A program made the position numbers and the translations under genes. The notes beneath the pieces are model-generated. The model was not told the DNA's origin. It saw only the letters and a program-made list of their open reading frames with translations, and did not search any database. Below are positions 58,340 to 64,000 of a stretch of DNA of 64,000 nucleotides, in pieces. How positions within the stretch are numbered: position 1 is the stretch's first letter; each line of letters begins with the position of its first letter. The stretch is from Flaccisagitta enflata (taxonomy: Eukaryota > Chaetognatha > Sagittoidea > Aphragmophora), in NCBI GenBank assembly GCA_965153355.1, contig OZ231127.1, positions 31,062,001 through 31,126,000 on the forward strand, given 5' to 3'.

Positions 58340-59560
58340 ATAGACAAAAGCAAATTTCTCGCGTGCCGCCTAATTAGGGGTAGTTCAGATTTCAGACGCT
58401 ATCAAAATGTACTTATAAGCAGCCCTACCAATCATCGTAGATTTCCAGGCACATGGTAACGATACATTTTTGAGTGTATAATATGTTCATCATTTCTTGA
58501 AAATGAAACGCTTAAAACGATATGAAAGTGTTTGTATCCCGGGATGAAGAAGTAAGAGAAATAGAAAATACAAAATTTAATGAAAGCAAAAAAAAAAAAA
58601 AAAAAGAAAATTCGAAAAGAAAAAAAGTTGCATGCGTGCGCGAAATATATGGCGTGCGAAATACGAATAGTAAAATTTAATGAAAACAAAAACAAAGGAA
58701 GAAAAACGGAAAAGCCCTAAAATCAACACAAAGAACGATTAAAACCGACTGGCTTTTAAAAATCCGTCTCGACAGTCAAAAATTCTCTGGGCGGAACTAC
58801 GAGAAAAAGAAAAACAAAGGAAAATAGGGCATATTCTTATAAAAAGGCATCATCGTTTAAATTTTACGGCGTATTTCGCGTCTCGCATGGACAGATATGA
58901 TTAATTATTGAATTATTCAGAGTTTGCCCGCGGCCATCACGAAATTTTAAATTCTACGTTCCTCGAGTTAAATGCTAATTATGACTTGAATAATAGCAAA
59001 GCCAGATTGGCCAAATCATGCGGCGGTTGTATCTATCAAATGCATGTCCGTCCGACTGACGAACGGATATGGCCTCTTTTCGGCCTGCATTGATACATGT
59101 AAAAAGAGCGCATGTTTGCACTGCCTTAGTGCGTCGTATGTAAACGCTTGCCATAACTTGAAATGATTGGAAAAAGTTACAACGCTTGGGACTAACCTTG
59201 ATTCTGCTCTACTTGATTTTTTGTGTATTATGTCGCGGTCGGGTGTGCCAAAATGCAAAACATTCCATGGAGATATCACACTAGGACAACATGGGGCTAC
59301 CAATTTAAAGGCCTTCACCGTTTTTCTTTTTTCATATTTCGCTTATGACACGGTCCCCGTAAATTCGCGATTTTCACTGCCGCAGCCAGTTTTTCACTGA
59401 ATAGAAAAATCGATCAAACGCTTCTATGGAAGTGTCCAGATTATGTGGAAGTGTAAACTTGATAAGAATTTGCATGGAGATCTCGTAGGGATGACTTAAA
59501 CAGTATGAAATGTATCAATATACAATGAAAAATCAGACATTTTTGGAAGGAAATTCTCTT
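58340..59560. other. Low-copy sequence, no gene recognised
   Basis: Overlapping open frames at 59016-59318 (minus) and 59167-59400 (plus) lack recognisable domains. Confidence 0.4.
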
Positions 59561-59569
59561 TTAGCACTA

Positions 59570-59720
59570 GATAAGAACCTACGGAAAACTCTTAATTTGC
59601 ATAGAAAATGACAAATTCAAAAAAGTAAAAACATGGCCCTCATCCAAAGACATGTAGGAAGGGAGCCATGTTCTTGAAAATGCAAAAAAGTTCGCCTGGA
59701 AGCAGATTAAGAATTTTCCG
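59570..59720. repeat. Imperfect palindrome
   Basis: CCTACGGAAAACTCTTAATT and AATTTTCCGTGGG-type arms, with AACATGGCCCTC / GGGAGCCATGTT nearer the centre (about 59645). The arrangement parallels 14490-14640. Confidence 0.65.
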
Positions 59721-60669
59721 TGGGACCCACTCAAGAATTTTAGCACTCAGTTTTCAGTAAAACGATTTCCTAATCAATTTCTTTTCTCTACACACATTGT
59801 TGCTTATACATATTTTTCCCGTAAACGAGGGATTAAAAAGCATATTGAAGTAGTAGTTGTTTCCCGTTAGCACAGGGCAGCAATTTTGTCAATGAAAACT
59901 TAACATGTATTATGTTAACTAAACTGGCAAGAAAATTGCGTGCACAAAAGAAACATGTCTTATCTTCCTTTTTTTTTAAACCCCCGTTTTACCCCTAATT
60001 TGCATATCGTAGTAATCATGTAATTTACATTATTTCATTTGCCATGTTAGTTGAGGAGTTCGATTTTTTTTATGGCACCATGAGGTGTAAAACTGAACCA
60101 CAGCTTACTTGGTTCCATCACATCAAAGGTTGATAATTGAAGAATGATATTTCTTTGAGCAAATTTCACGTCTCTTGACAAGCAAGAGTGCAGATTTATC
60201 ATTTGATTTCGATCGCAAAAAAAAGAAAAAGAAACAATTCTCAACTGAATTTTGAAAATTTTGATTGTCTTGAAATCAAAATCCTCATCTTGACTTAGTG
60301 TTACGATGTCAAAATCGGTCATCACCCCTATTTGGCACACCTGAATGTCGCGGTTTATAACGTCTTCGACCTCGCTGTAAACCGAATGCGATTTCCATAT
60401 CTTTTATGACGCCTTTACCTCAGAGTTTACATCATCATCATTTTTTTTTTTTTTTTTTATTATTATTTCTTTTTTTTTCCTTTTTTTTTTGTTAATCTTT
60501 TTGTCTTCTTTGCTGTTTTCCTTTTTTTTCCATTTCTGCATCTTAACCTTTTTCTTGTTCTTCTTCAACTTTTACTTTTATATTCTGATTATTTTTCTCG
60601 TTGACTGACTTTTTCAGCTCCCATCGAGTTTGTGATTGAGTATCAAGTTGGGCATTTTAACGCTTTACC
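59721..60669. other. Low-copy sequence with T-rich tract
   Basis: A pure T-rich tract lies at 60440-60490. A 97-codon minus frame (60047-60340) is unrecognised. Confidence 0.4.
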
Positions 60670-61177
60670 TACAGTAGATGTCGTCTAGACTTGGAAATAT
60701 GGGGGAGCTCATAATCTGAGCACCAGTATAGTGAGGGGACTGATATTTTGCTGATATAATGTATAAACCCTAAGGGGTTGACGATGGGGTATGGCATCCC
60801 CCTACAGCTTACCCTAGAAAAAAAAATTTAAGTATTTTAGGATCAATCACTTTTTTTGCAGAATTTCAGCTTCATCCATTTGCTTAAAGTGCAAAACCAA
60901 TCTAGGATTCAAATCTGGAACCTTTGAGTAAATAAACTGATCAAAGTAAATCTGAAGTCAAATGAGTTAACCACTAGACCAATTCCAAAAACTGATTTGA
61001 CCAAGTGAATTTGATTTAGTATATACAAAAGAATTTTCTATTTACAGGGCTGCCATACCCCATTGTCAACCCTATAGGACATAAGCATTATACACACACA
61101 ATTTCATTTTATTTGCACAAATGGTACTTAGGATATGAGGGCCCCCGTATTTCCAAGTATTGACGACATCTACTGTA
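60670..61177. mobile_element. TA-flanked Tc1/mariner-like MITE, copy 2
   Basis: The left end TACAGTAGATGTCGTCTAGA is identical to the copy at 1396. The right end is TTTCCAAGTATTGACGACAT, then CTACTGTA. 508 bp including TA on each side, no transposase frame, and a tRNA-like sequence inside. Confidence 0.88.
60903..60988 (-). ncRNA. tRNA-like sequence inside the MITE (pseudogene or SINE head)
   Basis: On the minus strand, GGAATTGGTCTAGTGGTTAA has an A-box-like TGGTCTAGTGGTTA, and GATTTGAATCC about 60 bases on resembles a B box. The spacing is longer than in a normal tRNA and the acceptor ends do not pair. Likely a tRNA-derived relic. Confidence 0.5.
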
Positions 61178-62600
61178 CTAATACTTATCTAATAGCATGA
61201 ACCTGCCACATCCATCATGGAAATGCTCCTAAAACTTGGTAAATATTGTTATTATGATGATGGTGGACAGTTAGTGTTATTACTTAAGTTTCTGAAAGAT
61301 ATAACCTTAGACTCCCCAAACCCCATTCTGCTGTGTATAAGTACGTTAATAACTTACACGATTACTAAACAGGCTGAGGAAGTCATTCTTACAGGTCATA
61401 CGTCTTACATCTCAATTGACCGTGTTCAGAATGTCCTAATTGTCCTATTGCTGAATCAAAGTACTAAAACGAGTCTAGGTGTAACATGTCAGAAAGAAAA
61501 GTCAAGACTCAAGTGGAGACATTCTAGGTTTTGAAATCCTCCTTGAACCGATCTCTGGATCATGTTTTGAGTTCCCTGAGAGATCGCATAACTTGTAAAT
61601 CCGTATAAACAACAAACGTTTCCTTCTTCTCCTCCTCCTTCTCCTCAAGCTCCTCGTCCTCTTCTTTCTCCTCCTGCTCCTCTTCTTTGACTTCTTCTAT
61701 TCGCACGTCAATTTTTAAGAGCAATCACTTTAAATCCCGTTACAACCTTTTTCACGTTTTTGACGCTCTCCATTTGAAAGAAAAATGAGACGAAAAAAAG
61801 GAGAAAAAAAAACAGCAACGACTCCTGCTCAAAATGTGCCGAAAGAAAAGGTAGAAGTGAATAAATCGACAAGATCTTTTGTTTTACAGACTTTCTAAGC
61901 GGGTTTATTTAGGGTTAGGGGTAGGGTCAGAGTTAGGGTTAGAGCTAGCGTCAGAGGTAGTTGAGGGTTGGGTTTTTTACATCACAACCTAAATCTGCTC
62001 GAATTAAAGCTTCGCCCTAGCGTGAAACCCCCCCCCCCCCAAAAAAAAAAAGAAAATAAAAAAATATTAGATTCGTTATAGAAAAACCTTCCGAAGAAAG
62101 GACCGGTACCATTATAACTCAAAGATTAGTCATGGCTCTTGCCCTGAAATATCTCGAAACACAATTCCATTAGAATCTACTCTGTTACAATCAAAAAAGT
62201 GACGTCACTTTCTCTTGAATTTAAAGGAACGAACCACAAAGAGTTAACGATTTAGTTAACGATTTATCAATCTCGCTTTCGTCATACACACAAAGCGGTT
62301 TTCACTCTCTGACTCTCGAGATGTGTATCGGAGATCTTCGAAGAATGGCAATTGTTGACATCTCGTTGGATGATGACTGTCGATGTCAAGTCGGGACTAT
62401 TCATTAACAATTAAAATCGATCCGGGCGGTCGAAAAACGCCGACCGCTCTTCTCCTTCATCCACGCAAAAGTCAACCGCTAAAGATATATTTACAAGTTT
62501 TCATTTTTTTTTGTCTTCGGGTTTAAATCGAGTGACGTTTAATCGGGTTTAGCCTAGCTTCTTCGCGGCTTGAAATCCCGCGCTGAAACCCGCATCTCAG
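61178..62600. other. Low-copy sequence with CTC-rich and telomere-like short tracts
   Basis: TCCTCCTCC-rich tract at 61620-61700, and GGGTTA-like units (TTAGGGTTAGGGGTAGGG) at 61908-61950. A 105-codon plus frame (61217-61534) has no recognised domain. Confidence 0.4.
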
Positions 62601-62857
62601 AAGATGAGACTCAGGCACTGTATGGCCTAATGTTAGTTACTCGGAAAAAATGCCTCGGCATAGCGGCCCATACTGGGGGGTAGTATGGACCCTCCCCATC
62701 ACATCCATACCAGGAGCCAAATGTTCTACTGGGAAAATGGCCTAGTATTGCCATTTCTCAGGTCATTTTCGTTCTTTCATGGGATTTTTGGCTTTTTTTT
62801 TCATATGACTGGCTTTTTTTTTTCTAAGAATGATGCCAAAGGGTATTTCTTTACCCT

Positions 62858-63330
62858 ATGGATACATGCCAGACCAAAGCAAGAAAAAAATCTGGTCACT
62901 TTGACCTAATATGGCCTGATTTTTCTCTAGCTCGTTGTCATAGTCCCACCGGTACTTTCAGCCGAAGTGTTGTGTCTGATTGGAACTCTCTTCCGAAAGA
63001 GTTGAAGGAATCCCGTACGTTACCCGTTTTCAAATCTGCCCTAAAGCGTCACTTACGGAGCTCATGAATCATGTTTTTAACCCAGGCATAAACTACAAGT
63101 ATAATTTCAAGTTTGTGAATTTTTACTTTTTATTCCATTTTACAATTCTTTTATCTTTTATTCTTGAATGATATTTTTCAATTCTATCATCTTTTTAACA
63201 AGTAATTGTTAAAGTATTTCAATATCATGTGGACCTCAATGGAAACAAATCTATGGATTTTTTTGAGCCTTCCACGGCAATTGCGCTTATATATATGCTC
63301 TTGCTGAAATACATTACATTACATTACATC
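62858..63330 (+). mobile_element. 3' end of a non-LTR retrotransposon (CR1/L2/Jockey-type), 5'-truncated
   Basis: An open frame ends with SRSVVSDWNSLPKELKES, then LPVFKSALKRHL and a stop at about 63067. The W-N-x-L-P, then x-F-K-x-x-L-K-x-H-L pattern is the usual extreme C-terminus of the reverse-transcriptase ORF in these LINE groups. It is followed by about 240 bp of 3' UTR, an ATTGCGCTTATATATATGCT string typical of LINE 3' ends, and a terminal (ATTAC)n of four units. Everything upstream of about 62,880 is unrelated, the normal outcome of incomplete reverse transcription. It cannot move by itself. Confidence 0.85.
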
Positions 63331-64000
63331 TAAGGCATTTCTTAGGCCTAAAATCAATTTTATCGACTTTTAAACATTAAGAATTTTTTGAGCTTCTCCT
63401 CTCTGTTACTGTTATCTTGCAATTTATCTACACTGAATGAAAATAATCTTGGCCTGGGAAGCCAAAATATCAGGTCAAGATGAAGTTATTAGGCCAAATA
63501 CTGTAATTTTACACTCCTTAAATCTCTATCAGGAAGAATGAAACTTTGATAACTGATAATTGATCATATTTCCTCGAGAATTATTAACCTTTCGTATGAA
63601 TTCTTAATGTCAATTTTACATTCTTGCTACGCTCCCCCACCCCCGCCACTCCCAGAATCCTAAACTGAAAACTAGGACAACCTTGATGGTGGCGTGCAGC
63701 AAGAGAATCAACTTTTATCCATAACCAAAATATTTTCAACTTAATACATTTCATTGATTTTCAATTTGGTCTGACATTGGAGCTAGAAGGCAAATTAACA
63801 AAAAATCATTACGTAAATCATAACAATTGGTCTTTGACCGGCGTGAATTTAGATGGCGTTTTTGTCGATTTCCAATTTATTTCAGCTTTTGAGCGGTGAA
63901 TTCTTGAGTGATTTTAAGGAGAGTGTCTCTGTACACTTTGGAAGTTGTGACATGTGGGAGTTGATTACAGTCGTTGTTGGTGTTGTTGTTGTTGTTGGTG
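63331..64000. other. Low-copy sequence
   Basis: No gene recognised. A GTT-rich tract begins at the very end (63972-64000). Confidence 0.45.

Noticed and set aside
61908-61950. Telomere repeats (TTAGGG)n
   Set aside because: Only two or three imperfect units; not an array and not at a sequence end.

Overview
This is a eukaryotic, repeat-dominated intergenic window. It has no operons, no dense coding, very long dinucleotide, trinucleotide and tetranucleotide arrays, several minisatellite/satellite blocks and many nested non-autonomous transposable elements. Two features point to an invertebrate animal or a close relative: a 5'-truncated non-LTR retrotransposon 3' end (reverse-transcriptase C-terminal peptide, then a short (ATTAC)n tail at about 62.9-63.3 kb), and a broken copy of a transposon-associated protein family that I recall as multicopy in cnidarians and sponges (about 32.2-32.7 kb, minus strand). 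I cannot name the species. No intact, confidently functional host gene is visible; most long open frames are artefacts of simple repeats (Arg-Glu, Ser-Leu, Gln, Val, Phe-Leu runs).

Layout: 0-10 kb holds a 14-bp minisatellite, several elements of a dispersed family I call R, a palindromic TA-flanked (Tc1/mariner-like) element, a TACTAC-ended MITE and long (GA)n arrays. 10-20 kb holds a foldback-type element family I call F (with a MITE nested in one copy), (GTT)n blocks, palindromic MITE-like segments, a 296-bp (GA)n array, more R copies and a tRNA-like sequence. 20-24 kb is a 20-bp satellite with higher-order duplication. 24-26.4 kb is mostly low-copy-looking DNA. 26.4-29.6 kb is a 111-bp minisatellite followed by a 2-kb R-type element filled with two other minisatellites. 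30-38 kb mixes R copies, the broken transposon gene, unidentified open frames, a GC-rich 15-bp minisatellite and more 20-bp satellite. 38.5-45 kb holds F and R elements, one of them inside a duplicated segment that supplies a clean empty site, plus a 490-bp (GAAA)n array. 45-50 kb is low-copy DNA with simple repeats. 50-57.4 kb is dense in F and R copies, including an F element splitting the right arm of a 1.39-kb palindromic element. 57.4-64 kb is low-copy DNA with a second TA-flanked MITE, a tRNA-like sequence and the retrotransposon tail.

The most interesting result is the pair of apparently linked non-autonomous families. R elements (120 bp to 2 kb, more than 25 copies or fragments) start AACAAGGCC and end in a short hairpin immediately before an A-run. 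The hairpin sequence differs between subfamilies but pairing is kept by compensating changes, and the centre is a lineage-specific microsatellite or minisatellite. F elements (about 500-900 bp, about 10 copies) have unlike outer ends, a large internal inverted repeat and a core of 20-21-bp degenerate repeats; two copies sit at sites whose uninterrupted sequence can be read elsewhere in this window. R resembles the architecture of Helentron-associated interspersed elements (5' block, central tandem repeats, 3' terminal hairpin), but assigning a transposase class is inference.
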